DNA from: an uncultured Dermabacteraceae bacterium
GTDB lineage: Bacteria > Actinomycetota > Actinomycetes > Actinomycetales > Dermabacteraceae
Reading direction: 5' to 3'
Length of the DNA stretch: 58,665 nucleotides
Assembly: GCA_943913905.1 (NCBI GenBank)
Contig: CALTZZ010000002.1
Span: forward strand, 1 to 58,665
Shown here: piece after piece, positions 16,107 through 25,161 of the stretch
How positions within the stretch are numbered: position 1 is the first letter of the stretch
Layout of the letters: each line of letters begins with the position of its first letter
Position numbers and translations under genes: made by a program
The notes under the pieces: generated by a model
What the model was told of the DNA's origin: nothing
Seen by the model: only the letters and a program-made list of their open reading frames with translations
Databases searched by the model: none

Positions 16107-17681
16107 CTACTTCGCTGAGTACATGTACGGGGCGTCGAGGCCCAGCGGAATGTTGAAGCCCCAGAAGATGAACAGGGTGACGGTGAGGGCGATGAGCAGC
16201 CCGATCGTGTACGGCAGCATCATGGATGAGAGCGTGCCGATCCCGGCCTTCTTCACATACCGCTGGCAGTAGGTGATGATCAGCGGGGAGAACGCGAACA
16301 TGGGCGTCACAACGTTGACCGCGGAGTCGCTCACGCGGAACGTGGCCTGCGTGAGTTCGGGGCTGATGCCCACACCCATGAGCATGGGAACGAAGATCGG
16401 CGCCAGGATCGCCCACTTGGCCGACGCCGACGTGATGATGAGGTTCAGCAAGCCCACGAACAGGATGATGCCAAGCACCGTGGCCTGCGGCGGAAGGTTG
16501 AGACTTCGCAGGAACTCAGCGCCGGACACCGCGAGGAGCGAACCGATCTCGCTCTTGTTGAACGCCCACATGAACTGGGCGGCGAAGAAGTAGAACACGA
16601 TGAGCGGCACGAGAGTCTGAGTCATGACCTCCATGGCCTTCGAGACGTCCTTCGGGCCCTCGAACCGGCCCGAGAGGAAGCCGTAGAGCAGGCCCACGAT
16701 GCCGGTGAGCACGAAAATGATCGCGACGATCGACATCATGATCGGCGCTTCTGGCGAGGTCAGCGAACCGTTCTCGGCGCGCCAGAACGAGTCCTTCGGG
16801 AGCGCGCTCCACACGAGTCCAACGATCACCAGGAGGAAGATCACCGTAGAAATGAGCAGTGCCCGCGACTCTTTCGCGGTGAGCGGGGTGTCCACGTCTT
16901 CGATGTCTTCACGCGTGACGTCCACGGGGAAGTTCTTCTGGAGCCACGGTTCCACGAAGCGTTCCGTCACGAACCAGAGGGTCGGGATCACGGTGAACGT
17001 GGCACCCACGGCGTAGAAGTAGTTGCAGAGGATGTTGACCGTGTACTTCGGGTCAATGATCTGGGCTGCTGGTTCGGTGAAGCCCTGGATAACGGGGTCG
17101 ATTGCAGACGGCGTGTAGTTCGCGGCAAACGCGCCAGCAATTCCCGCGAAGGCCGCCGCGATGCCCGCGAGGGGATGCTTGCCGACGGCGTAGAACATGT
17201 AGGCGGCGACCGGAATGATGATCACGTAGCCGGTGTCGGGCCCCAGGTGGCTGAGCATGCCCGCCACCACGATCATGGGCGTGAGCAGGGACTTGGGCGT
17301 GAACGCGAGGATTTTTCGGAGGAAGGCATTGATGTACCCGGAGCCGTCGGCGATACCGATGCCGATCGTCGCCACGATGACCATGCCGAGCGCGGGGAAC
17401 GTGGCGAAGTTGTTGACGGCGGTAGACATGAGTTCCACGAGCTGATCGGGCGCGAGCATGTTCGTGATCGTGATCGGCTTGCCCGTGGAGGGGTTCGTGT
17501 AGTGGAAGGTGAAGAGCGAGAGGATCGCAGACAGCACCATGACGACTACGAGGGCGCCCACGAAGAGCGTGGTGATGTCTGGGACTCGGTTTCCAACCTT
17601 GACGATGAGGCCAAGGAAGCCGCGCGGTTCGGTGTCTGCGGTGGTGGCTGGCGGGGTGGGCGAGGGCGGTGCACTGCTCAT
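16107..17681 (-). CDS. AbgT-family transporter (p-aminobenzoyl-glutamate type)
   Basis: 524-residue integral membrane protein of the AbgT family, which imports p-aminobenzoyl-glutamate or exports sulfonamides by ion coupling. It has a short Pro/Thr-rich N-terminus, a first helix near residues 38-60, then about 10 more helices and two re-entrant regions. The family-like stretches GMLSHLGPDTGYVIIIPVAA and FAGIAGAFAANYTPSAIDP are present near residues 140-200. Neighbouring pepT supplies a possible peptidase partner. Substrate assignment within the family is uncertain. Confidence 0.9.
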   Translation of the reverse strand: MSSAPPSPTPPATTADTEPRGFLGLIVKVGNRVPDITTLFVGALVVVMVLSAILSLFTFHYTNPSTGKPITITNMLAPDQLVELMSTAVNNFATFPALGMVIVATIGIGIADGSGYINAFLRKILAFTPKSLLTPMIVVAGMLSHLGPDTGYVIIIPVAAYMFYAVGKHPLAGIAAAFAGIAGAFAANYTPSAIDPVIQGFTEPAAQIIDPKYTVNILCNYFYAVGATFTVIPTLWFVTERFVEPWLQKNFPVDVTREDIEDVDTPLTAKESRALLISTVIFLLVIVGLVWSALPKDSFWRAENGSLTSPEAPIMMSIVAIIFVLTGIVGLLYGFLSGRFEGPKDVSKAMEVMTQTLVPLIVFYFFAAQFMWAFNKSEIGSLLAVSGAEFLRSLNLPPQATVLGIILFVGLLNLIITSASAKWAILAPIFVPMLMGVGISPELTQATFRVSDSAVNVVTPMFAFSPLIITYCQRYVKKAGIGTLSSMMLPYTIGLLIALTVTLFIFWGFNIPLGLDAPYMYSAK

Positions 17682-17787
17682 GGAGGCCTCCGATGCGAAG
17701 GGTGGGGTGGGGGTGAGATTTGCACCATCCTAGGCAGCGGGACCGATTTTTGTGACCTGTTCCGCATATCGGCCATACGATTGCTGC

Positions 17788-18408
17788 GTGAGTGACAACG
17801 AAGGTATGGAAAGCAGCGGATTGACGGCTCGAGCACGGCGCATCGTGGCGATCGTGGCGGTGCTGAACCTGGTCGCGGCCGTGGGCGAGGCAGCGGTCGC
17901 GGGCCTCATCGGTTCGGCGTCGTTGTTCGCCGATGCCGCTGACTTCCTGGAAGACTTCCTCATTAACGCGCTCGTGGTGCTCGCGCTGGGCTGGTCGGTG
18001 GCGAGCCGCCGCAAGGCGAGCTACGGCCTCGCGGGTTTGATTCTGATCCCGGCGTGTGCCGCGTTCGGGACGGCGATCTGGAAGCTCGTGACCGGTGTGC
18101 CGCCCGAAGCGGGCACCCTCTCCGTCACGGCGGCGGTCGCACTGTTCGTAAATCTGGCGTGTGCGCTGCTGCTGATCTCGATGCGTAGCGAAGGTGGGGC
18201 GCTCGTGCGCGGGGCGTGGCTCGCGGCTCGCAACGACGTTCTGGGCAACGTCCTCATCATCGTGGCTGGACTCGTGACCCTGTGGCTGTGGCATTCGGTG
18301 TGGCCAGACGTGATCGTCGGAGTCGTCATGGGCATCGTCAATCTGGGGGCCGCGAAGGAAGTGCTCGAACAGGCCCGCGCCGAGGTGCCCGAGCTGGAGC
18401 TCGACTGA
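17788..18408 (+). CDS. Cation diffusion facilitator-like transporter
   Basis: 206-residue protein with about six predicted membrane helices and the CDF-like segment GSASLFADAADFLEDF (near residue 40), the usual position of the first metal-binding Asp pair. CDF proteins export Zn2+, Co2+, Fe2+ or Mn2+ in exchange for protons. It lacks the long cytoplasmic C-terminal domain of classical members, making it a short type. The GTG at 17788 is preceded by TACGAT and no Shine-Dalgarno, consistent with a leaderless transcript. It is divergent from the AbgT gene and 34 bp upstream of nnrD. Confidence 0.8.
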   Translation: MSDNEGMESSGLTARARRIVAIVAVLNLVAAVGEAAVAGLIGSASLFADAADFLEDFLINALVVLALGWSVASRRKASYGLAGLILIPACAAFGTAIWKLVTGVPPEAGTLSVTAAVALFVNLACALLLISMRSEGGALVRGAWLAARNDVLGNVLIIVAGLVTLWLWHSVWPDVIVGVVMGIVNLGAAKEVLEQARAEVPELELD

Positions 18409-18442
18409 CCTCTTTCTACTGGCAGGAGCCTAGGCTGGTGGC

Positions 18443-19390
18443 ATGAGCGATTCAGCGTCTGCCGACGTCGGCCCCCATTTCCTCCCGCAGTTCCTGCCCG
18501 TTCCCGGGCCAGCGGACCACAAATACACGCGCGGCGTGGTGGCCCTCGCGACCGGGTCGGAGGCTTACCCGGGTGCCGCGCTGCTTGGTGCTCAGGTGGC
18601 GACGCGCTGCGGTGTGGGGATGGTGCGTTACGCCGGCCCCGGAGGCGTGGCGGGCATGGTTGTGCAACGGGTTCCGGAAGTGGTGCCGGCCCCCGGCCGG
18701 GCGCAAGTATGGGTGCTCGGCTCGGGGTGGGACGTGAGCTCCCCGGAGACAGAGGCCGACGCTGCCGAGCGCTTCATGGAAACCACTAGCTTTGCGGCAG
18801 AAACGTCCGCAGACGCCTTTTTCGTGCTGGATGCCGGGGTTCTGCAGCTCATCGAGGGGTTTGCCGACGGCGCCGAACACGCGATCCTCACCCCGCATGC
18901 CGGGGAGGCCAACGCCCTTCTGACCAGGCTCGATGTCCGTCCACGGAATGGAGAGTGGAGCCGAGAGCGGATCGAATCCGAGCCAGTCACGGCGGCGACG
19001 GCGCTCGCGGAGCTGACCCACGCCACCGTCATTCTCAAGGGGCACACCACTGTGGTCGCCGCCCCGGGCGAAGAAACGATCACCATTGTTGCGCCCACGG
19101 CGCGGCTCGCGACCGCGGGAACCGGAGACGTGCTCGCCGCAATGGTGGGGGCGGTTCTGGCGCTCAACCACGCATCGATCCATGCCGCAGCGGAACGAGG
19201 AGAGCGAAGCCCCGTTATGAGGGCTTGCGCCGCCGCGGTTGAACTCCACGGCTGGAGCGCGCTCGAAGCTTCGAACAACAACGCGGGCAATCTCGACGCG
19301 GTGCCGGGGGTGCACAATCACGCGCCGATCGTGGCGCACGACCTTTCGCATGCGGCGCCGGCAGTCATCGCTCGTTTCACTGCTCCGTAA
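18443..19390 (+). CDS. nnrD: ADP-dependent NAD(P)H-hydrate dehydratase
   Basis: 315-residue ribokinase-fold enzyme that repairs damaged NAD(P)HX back to NAD(P)H. Typical features are GVVALATGSEAYPGAALLG (near residue 30), a TPHAGEANAL block near residue 155, LKGHTTVV near 195 and the anion-hole motif TAGTGDVLAAMVGA near 225. Actinobacterial NnrD can be fused to the NnrE epimerase; here only the dehydratase domain is present. It is likely co-transcribed with the CDF gene. Confidence 0.92.
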   Translation: MSDSASADVGPHFLPQFLPVPGPADHKYTRGVVALATGSEAYPGAALLGAQVATRCGVGMVRYAGPGGVAGMVVQRVPEVVPAPGRAQVWVLGSGWDVSSPETEADAAERFMETTSFAAETSADAFFVLDAGVLQLIEGFADGAEHAILTPHAGEANALLTRLDVRPRNGEWSRERIESEPVTAATALAELTHATVILKGHTTVVAAPGEETITIVAPTARLATAGTGDVLAAMVGAVLALNHASIHAAAERGERSPVMRACAAAVELHGWSALEASNNNAGNLDAVPGVHNHAPIVAHDLSHAAPAVIARFTAP

Positions 19391-19419
19391 GCGCACCTGC
19401 CACGTGCTTAGCAGTCCGG

Positions 19420-20652
19420 CTATTGCGCCAGCATCTCTGCCATTCGCGATCCTGCCTCTTCGAGGGCCGTGCGAGTCCCCTCAGGGTCTCCGGCAGTGGA
19501 GCGCCCGGCGATGTCGGTCAAGCTCAAGGTGCGGGCGAAGCCAGCCTCCGCGGCTTCTGCCTCCGGCACGTGCACGATTCCGGCGATCGCCACAACGGTG
19601 ACGTCAGCATGTGAGCGGTGTGCACGCGTGGCCACCACGGCGGGCAGTTTCCCGTCGAGGGTTTGGGAATCGAGGCTGCCTTCGCCGGTGACTACCAGGG
19701 TGGCGTGCGAGGCAAGAGAGTCGAAGTCCAGGAGGTCCAGGAAGAAATCGGCACCGGAGACGAGTTCGGCCCCAGCGAGCATGAGCCCGAAGCCGATCCC
19801 GCCCGCGGCCCCGGCGCCCGGATGTTTCGCTACCTCGCTCGCGGGAAGCCCCGCAGCGTCGAGCGCCTCAACGAAGTGGGCGAGTCCGCGTTCGAGTTCG
19901 GACACGACGGTATCACTCGCGCCCTTCTGCGGGCCGAAAACTGCTGCGGCTCCGCGTTCGCCCATGAGCGGATTCGTGACATCGCTGGCGATGACGAGCT
20001 GCAGCTCGCCGCTTTCCAGTGCTTCGCGACTGGTGTGAAAACGTTCCGTGACCTCGATGTTCGCGACGGTGGCAAGGTCGCCGCCGCTCGGTACGAACTC
20101 GTCTCCTGTGGAAGTAAAGAACCGCAGGCCCAGTTCGTGCAGAACCCCTGCTCCACCGTCGGTGCTCGAGCTGCCGCCGATGGCGGCCACCACCTGAGCA
20201 CAGTCGCCGTCGGCCCCGGAACCTGAGGTGCGGACGGCAGCAGCCTGCAGCGTTTCCCGGCATGCCCACGCGATCGCTTCGCCGAAGCCACGTGAACTTG
20301 CCTTCCGCGCCGCGGCGTCTTCCACGTTCTCCACGAGCCCCAGGCCACACGTGTTCGCCACCTCAACCACGGCTCGAAGCGAATCGGGGGAAAGCGCGAT
20401 CGTTGCCGTGACGGGTTCCCCGAATGGCCCCGAGACGTCGCGGGCGACGGGCGCGAAAAGATGACGGGCAGAGAGCGCCGCTTCCACGGAGCCGTCACCA
20501 CCGTCGGCGAGCGGCAAAAGCGTGACCTCGGCGTCCGGGGCGGTTTGAGCTATTCCGTTGGAGAGCGCTTGCGCCGCCTCGAGAGCGCTCGCACTGCCCT
20601 TGAACTTGTCTGGGGCAATCAACACGTGGGGGCGTGGCGCGGTCGTGGTCAT
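19420..20652 (-). CDS. Glycerate kinase
   Basis: 410-residue type-1 glycerate 2-kinase-family protein. Family motifs: LIAPDKFKGSASALEAA at the N-terminus, PLADGGDGSVEA near residue 50, GGSSSTDGGAGVL near 135, SDVTNPLMGERGAAAVFGPQKGA near 205, and TGEGSLDSQTLDGKLP near 310. It phosphorylates D-glycerate with ATP. The ATG at 20652 follows GAGAGG and begins at the conserved N-terminus. It is a paralogue of the glycerate kinase in the glucarate operon (56031-57221) but stands alone here, so it may serve glyoxylate or photorespiration-like glycerate metabolism. Confidence 0.92.
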   Translation of the reverse strand: MTTTAPRPHVLIAPDKFKGSASALEAAQALSNGIAQTAPDAEVTLLPLADGGDGSVEAALSARHLFAPVARDVSGPFGEPVTATIALSPDSLRAVVEVANTCGLGLVENVEDAAARKASSRGFGEAIAWACRETLQAAAVRTSGSGADGDCAQVVAAIGGSSSTDGGAGVLHELGLRFFTSTGDEFVPSGGDLATVANIEVTERFHTSREALESGELQLVIASDVTNPLMGERGAAAVFGPQKGASDTVVSELERGLAHFVEALDAAGLPASEVAKHPGAGAAGGIGFGLMLAGAELVSGADFFLDLLDFDSLASHATLVVTGEGSLDSQTLDGKLPAVVATRAHRSHADVTVVAIAGIVHVPEAEAAEAGFARTLSLTDIAGRSTAGDPEGTRTALEEAGSRMAEMLAQ

Positions 20653-20785
20653 CAGCGTTCCTCTCCGGTGACAAGTGGTCCTCACACCTTAGTGTGCGGG
20701 GCCGACGGATCCCCGAGTAACATCGCGCGCCGGGTGGCGTGGGCCATGGGAAAGACCACCATGAACAGACTTTTCAGCGAGTGAG

Positions 20786-20801
20786 CCGATAAACTTATCG
20801 G
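20786..20801. promoter_or_regulatory. Palindrome upstream of terC
   Basis: CCGATAA-AC-TTATCGG is a perfect 7-bp inverted repeat with a 2-base centre, 75 bp before the TerC start. It could be an operator; no partner regulator is adjacent. The short centre argues against a transcription terminator. Confidence 0.35.
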
Positions 20802-20875
20802 GTTGCGACCGAGCCGCGCGAGTATGCGCGCCAAGTTCGATTCGCGCGTATTCTCTCTCGTTCGAAAGGTCCCCG

Positions 20876-21886
20876 ATGGGCGAAATTTCGCTTCAATTCG
20901 AGGTCATTTCCTTGATCGTGCTCGTCGCGATCCTCGTGATTGACCTGCTTCTCACGCTCAAGCGTCCGCACGTGCCCAGCTTCAAAGAATGCATCGCCTG
21001 GGTGAGCTTCTATGTATCGCTTGCGCTGATCTTCGCGGCTATCCTCTTCTTCCTGTCCGGCGGGCAAATCGCCGGCGAGTTTATCGCTGGCTGGCTCACC
21101 GAATACTCGCTCAGCGTTGACAACCTGTTCGTGTTCATCGTGATCATGAGCAAGTTTGCGGTTCCGCGGAAGTATCAACAGGAAGTGCTGATGGTGGGCA
21201 TCATCATCGCGCTCATTTTCCGTGCCGCCTTCATTTTGTTGGGTGCCGCCGTCATCGATTCGTTCGCGTGGGTGTTCTACATTTTCGCGATCTTCCTGTT
21301 CTTCACCGCCTGGAAGCAGGTGGAAGGCGAAGACGAGACTGACGACGCCGAAGAATCCTTCGTTATGCGCTGGCTGAAGAAGTTCATTCCAGTGGCGAGC
21401 GAATACGACGGCAACAAGCTGCGCACCACCGTGGACGGCAAGAAGCTGTGGACCCCGATGCTGCTCGTGTTCCTCACGATCGGCATCACGGACGTCATGT
21501 TCGCCGTGGACTCCATCCCCGCCATCTTCGGTATTACGCAGAACCCGTTCATCGTGTTCACCGCGAACCTCTTCGCGCTCATGGGGCTGCGTCAGCTGTA
21601 CTTCCTGCTTGGCGGCCTCGTGGATCGTCTCGTGTACCTGCACTACGGCCTCGCCGCGATCCTCGCGTTCATCGGCTTGAAGCTGCTCATCCATGCCGCC
21701 CACGAGGCGCCGCTTTGGCCCGAGGATTCCGGTTTCGGTCACTTCGTGCACAGCATTCCCGAGGTGCCGATCTGGCTGTCGCTCACGGTGATCGCTGGCT
21801 CGATGATCATCGCGACCGTGGCATCGATCCTGTGGGGCCCGAAGGTTCCGGAGGATCGTTCCGAAAGCGAGATCGAATCGCACTGA
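20876..21886 (+). CDS. TerC/Alx-family integral membrane protein
   Basis: 336-residue polytopic membrane protein with about nine helices. The TerC signature WLTEYSLSVDNLFVFIVIM (near residue 73) and the second acidic motif ITDVMFAVDSIPAIFGIT (near 205) are present, with a charged cytoplasmic loop between. Family members such as Alx and YkoY are linked to Mn2+ export or metallation of exoenzymes; TerC was first found with tellurite resistance. An AAAGG site precedes the ATG. No tellurite-resistance genes lie nearby. The neighbour at 22101 is a VIT-type metal transporter, which fits metal homeostasis. Confidence 0.9.
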   Translation: MGEISLQFEVISLIVLVAILVIDLLLTLKRPHVPSFKECIAWVSFYVSLALIFAAILFFLSGGQIAGEFIAGWLTEYSLSVDNLFVFIVIMSKFAVPRKYQQEVLMVGIIIALIFRAAFILLGAAVIDSFAWVFYIFAIFLFFTAWKQVEGEDETDDAEESFVMRWLKKFIPVASEYDGNKLRTTVDGKKLWTPMLLVFLTIGITDVMFAVDSIPAIFGITQNPFIVFTANLFALMGLRQLYFLLGGLVDRLVYLHYGLAAILAFIGLKLLIHAAHEAPLWPEDSGFGHFVHSIPEVPIWLSLTVIAGSMIIATVASILWGPKVPEDRSESEIESH

Positions 21887-21980
21887 GTCTCCGCTGGCTC
21901 TCTGACCATTCGCGAACGCCCGTTGGGATACACGAATCCCGGCGGGCGTTCGTGCGTCTGAAACCGGGGCCGTCGGTGAC

Positions 21981-22064
21981 GTGAGGCATGGCTGTGGTGC
22001 TGTCACGCAAGGTTGTGCTGCCGTAAGGCCAGGCTTCGGTGCCGTAAGGCAAGGCTTTCCGGTC
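21981..22064. repeat. Degenerate 21-bp tandem repeat, four units
   Basis: Four consecutive 21-bp units start at 21981, 22002, 22023 and 22044, with a GTRAGGCNAGGCTNNGGTGCC-like pattern. The period is exact although the units have diverged. It lies between terC and the VIT-family gene and ends just before a TATAGA -10-like element (22071). Confidence 0.75.
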
Positions 22065-22100
22065 TAGCGGTATAGACGCGGGGCGCTTTACGTTGAAGCT

Positions 22101-22919
22101 ATGGCCCCCGAGATGACATCCACCCCCACGCCGTCCGAGCAGGACACGACCTCCGTGAACCCGACCCTCGACGCCCGACATGATGCCAACGGCGCCGGTG
22201 CCGAAAACGAGACGGGCAACGGTGCAGACGCGCACGACCGCTCGAAGGAATCAGCGAAACTCAACCAGCTTCGCGCCGGTGTGCTCGGCGCGAACGACGG
22301 CATCGTGTCCGTCGCTGGAATGGTGGTAGGCGTTGCTGCAGCAACCCCACAGCTGGCCCCACTCGCGATTGCCGGCGCAGCGGCGCTTGCTGGCGGAGCA
22401 CTCTCGATGGCGATGGGCGAATACGTGTCTGTCTCCACCCAACGTGACACGGAACGGGCCACCCTCGAACGTGCCCGCACGAACCTGCAAGAGCAGCCTG
22501 ATCGAGAGCTCGACGCGCTCGTGGAAGCGCTCGAAGACACGGGGATCCCGAACGACTTGGCGCACCAGGCTGCCGAGCGGATGACCGCACACGATGCTCT
22601 CGATGCGCACACACGCGTACGGTTCGGTATCGAAGAAGAAACATTCGCATCACCGATGGGCGCAGCCGTCGCGTCGTTCATCGCGTTCATGCTGGGCGGC
22701 ATGTTGCCACTGCTTGCCGTGCTCCTCGTGCCGGTGCCCTTCAAGATTCCAGCAACGTTCGTGGCAGTCGTGCTCGCGCTCGCCCTGACCGGTCTGGTGT
22801 CTGCAAAGTTGGGGCAGGCGAAGGCGGGGCGCGCCACGATCCGCACGATCATGGGCGGTGGCGCCGCCATGCTCGTCACCTATGGCTTGGGTGCTCTGCT
22901 CGGCGTGGGGCTGGGGTAG
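22101..22919 (+). CDS. VIT1/CCC1-family iron/manganese transporter
   Basis: 272-residue protein. A disordered Thr/Glu/Asn-rich N-terminus (about 50 residues) is followed by the VIT core: LRAGVLGANDGIVSVAGMVVG (near residue 57), GGALSMAMGEYVSVSTQRDTE (near 95), a soluble helical metal-binding segment with many Glu residues (about 110-180), and three C-terminal helices. VIT proteins move Fe2+ or Mn2+ by H+ antiport. The start is the first ATG after the repeat array. Confidence 0.9.
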   Translation: MAPEMTSTPTPSEQDTTSVNPTLDARHDANGAGAENETGNGADAHDRSKESAKLNQLRAGVLGANDGIVSVAGMVVGVAAATPQLAPLAIAGAAALAGGALSMAMGEYVSVSTQRDTERATLERARTNLQEQPDRELDALVEALEDTGIPNDLAHQAAERMTAHDALDAHTRVRFGIEEETFASPMGAAVASFIAFMLGGMLPLLAVLLVPVPFKIPATFVAVVLALALTGLVSAKLGQAKAGRATIRTIMGGGAAMLVTYGLGALLGVGLG

Positions 22920-22968
22920 AAACCTCATGTGACTCTTGGGTAGGGTGCGAGGCGTGGAGGAACGAGCA

Positions 22969-23289
22969 ATGGAAGCTACGGGAAATCCGGAGGATGGCAA
23001 TCCTCGTGTTCATGGCGTCCCCGATTCATCGGCGCGAGAATTCATCGCCCACGACCAGGACCATGCAGTTCGTTCCGAGCGCCGCAACCGATGGGGTCTC
23101 TTCTTCACTTCGCTCGTAGTGCTCGCGGCCGTGTGGCTGGGCGCGGCATACCTGTGGGCCTACGTGATGAACGATTCCTTCCCCCGCACGCTCGCGCTAT
23201 GGACCGTGCCGCTACTGCTCGGTATCGCGGGGATGATCGCGAAGATAAAGCCGTGGAAGCCGGAGCCGCTGAGCGACGACTCTCAGTAA
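22969..23289 (+). CDS. Small two-helix membrane protein, unknown function
   Basis: 106-residue protein with a hydrophilic N-terminus (about 40 residues) and two predicted membrane helices at about residues 43-65 and 76-95, ending in KPWKPEPLSDDSQ. I do not recognise a family. The ATG at 22969 follows GGAGG with good spacing. It sits 49 bp after the VIT gene and may be co-transcribed with it. Confidence 0.65.
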   Translation: MEATGNPEDGNPRVHGVPDSSAREFIAHDQDHAVRSERRNRWGLFFTSLVVLAAVWLGAAYLWAYVMNDSFPRTLALWTVPLLLGIAGMIAKIKPWKPEPLSDDSQ

Positions 23290-23352
23290 ACCCCACACAG
23301 GGCTCGCCTCCCGCCCATCCGCGGAAGAGCGAGCCCTGGTGGATACCGCGGA

Positions 23353-25053
23353 TCAGTTGAAGTTGTACTCCGTCATGATCGATTCGCGGCCCTGGAGCAC
23401 GTCGTCAGCGTACTGTTCGGTAGAAATCCCCAGGTAGGAACCCGAAATATTGATGGCATTCTTGAAGCCGAGCTGTCCGAGCGCGCGCACCATGTTGTAG
23501 GAGCGCTGCGACGAACGGCAATGCACGTACACAGGTTTGTCCTTGGGAATCTCATCTAAGCGGTCGCGGAATTGCGAGAGTGGAATGTTCACGGCCGACG
23601 TGATGTGGCCAGCCGCGTATTCGTGCTCCTCGCGCGCGTCGATGATGAGCGCGCCTTTTTCCGTCAGCGAGCGAACGTCCGTTACCGGCACCTGAGTGAA
23701 CTCACCGTTGAGAATGTTGAGACCCACCAGAGCGGCGTGGATCACGACGTCTTTCGCGGTGGAATACAGCGGCGAATAGGCAAGCTCGAGGTCAGCAAGG
23801 TCCTCGAGTGTGCCGCCCATTTTGATGAGCGTCGCGATCACGTCAATCCGCTTGTCTGCCGCGCCCTTGCCCACGGCCTGTGCACCCAGCACCCTCCCGC
23901 TCGGCACTTCAAACAGGAGCTTGAAGAAGAGCGGCTGAGACGACGGCATCAGCCCCACCGAGTCTCCGGGAATCACGTACACGTAGTCGTATTCGATCCC
24001 CGCATCCTTGACGGCCTTTTCGTTGAGGCCGGTCGCTGCGGCTGTGTAGTCAAAGACCTGGACCACGGAGGAGCCGATAACGCCGCCGTGCTTGTGCCCA
24101 CGGCCGCTGATGTGGTCGGCTGCCGCGCGCGCCTGGCGTTGTGCAGGGCCTGCGAGGGGAAGCAGCGTGGGTTTGCCGGTGAGTAGGTGGGGCACTTCGA
24201 TGACGTCGCCGACGGCGTAGATCGATGGATCGCTGGTCTGGTAGAACTCGTTGACCTTGATGCCACCCGTGGTGCCCAGTTCGAGCCCTGCATCCACGGC
24301 GAGTGTGGTCTCTGGTTTCACGCCGATCGCAGTAATCACGACGCCAGCCGGGAGGGTCGTACCCGAAGCCAGGGTCACGGAGTCAGCGGTGATGTCCTTG
24401 ACGCCGTCGGACAGGTGAAGCTTCACGCCCTGATCGAGCAGTTCCTTGTGCAGAACCGCGGCAAGCTCGGGGTCCACGGGGGAGAGCACCTGGGGAAGTG
24501 CTTCAGCGAGCGAAACGCTGCGCCCCGCTTTCACGAGGTTTTCCGCGACCTCAAGCCCGATGAACCCGCCGCCCACAACGACAACATCGTTCACGTCGTG
24601 CTCGGTGAGGTATCGCTGGATCGAGTCGATATCTGGAACGTTGCGCACGTGGAACACGTGCGGCGCATCGATACCAGGAATCGGTGGCTTGATCGGGGCC
24701 GCGCCTGGGGCAAGCGTCAGGGTGTCGTAGTGTTCGGTGACCTCTTTGCCGGTGTCTACCTTTCGCACTGTAATGGTCTTGTCGTCACGGTTGATCGCGG
24801 TGACCTCGTGCCCGGTGCGAGCCTGGATGCGGTACTGGTTCCAAAACTCCTCGGGGGTCATCAGCACCAGGTCGTCGGCGTGGGGGATATCGCCGGAAAG
24901 ATGCCAGGGGAGTGCACAGTTGGAGAACGAGACGTAAGGGCCGCGCTCACACATGATGACTTCTGCTGCTTCATCGAGCCTGCGGAGGCGGGCCGCCACA
25001 GAAGCGCCGCCGGCAACGCCGCCAACGATGAGATGCCTCTTGCGGTCTGACAT
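23353..25053 (-). CDS. CoA-disulfide reductase with C-terminal rhodanese domain
   Basis: 566-residue fusion. The N-terminal flavoprotein has the FAD motif VGGVAGGASVAARLR (residue 10 on), the redox Cys46 in SFSNCALPW, a second nucleotide motif VVVGGGFIGLEVAE (near 155) and an AVGDV motif near 275, as in CoADR/NADH-dependent persulfide reductases. The C-terminal rhodanese domain (about residues 455-555) has Cys512 in VHCRSSQRS. Such fusions reduce CoA-persulfides or polysulfide. The ATG at 25053 gives better spacing to AAAGGA than the one at 25059. It is next to a YeeE/YedE transporter on the same strand (108-bp gap), so both probably handle thiosulfate or persulfide sulfur. Confidence 0.92.
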   Translation of the reverse strand: MSDRKRHLIVGGVAGGASVAARLRRLDEAAEVIMCERGPYVSFSNCALPWHLSGDIPHADDLVLMTPEEFWNQYRIQARTGHEVTAINRDDKTITVRKVDTGKEVTEHYDTLTLAPGAAPIKPPIPGIDAPHVFHVRNVPDIDSIQRYLTEHDVNDVVVVGGGFIGLEVAENLVKAGRSVSLAEALPQVLSPVDPELAAVLHKELLDQGVKLHLSDGVKDITADSVTLASGTTLPAGVVITAIGVKPETTLAVDAGLELGTTGGIKVNEFYQTSDPSIYAVGDVIEVPHLLTGKPTLLPLAGPAQRQARAAADHISGRGHKHGGVIGSSVVQVFDYTAAATGLNEKAVKDAGIEYDYVYVIPGDSVGLMPSSQPLFFKLLFEVPSGRVLGAQAVGKGAADKRIDVIATLIKMGGTLEDLADLELAYSPLYSTAKDVVIHAALVGLNILNGEFTQVPVTDVRSLTEKGALIIDAREEHEYAAGHITSAVNIPLSQFRDRLDEIPKDKPVYVHCRSSQRSYNMVRALGQLGFKNAINISGSYLGISTEQYADDVLQGRESIMTEYNFN

Positions 25054-25161
25054 GATCATGGTCCTTTCTTAACGTATGTGCCCGGGGATGTGGATCTGGG
25101 GTGGGTACGGCTACGGGGTTGGATGTGTTCGTATGCGTATGCGTGGGAGTGTGGGGGTGGT

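Noticed and set aside
20686..20875. Possible manganese (yybP-ykoY) riboswitch before terC
   Set aside because: I could not align the conserved core or the expected paired elements; only a short palindrome is present.
8177..25078. Shared 10-mer TAACGTATGT before the NO reductase (8177) and near the CoA-disulfide reductase (25069)
   Set aside because: Repeated 10-mers are expected by chance many times in a window of this size, and the second copy lacks the palindromic arms.
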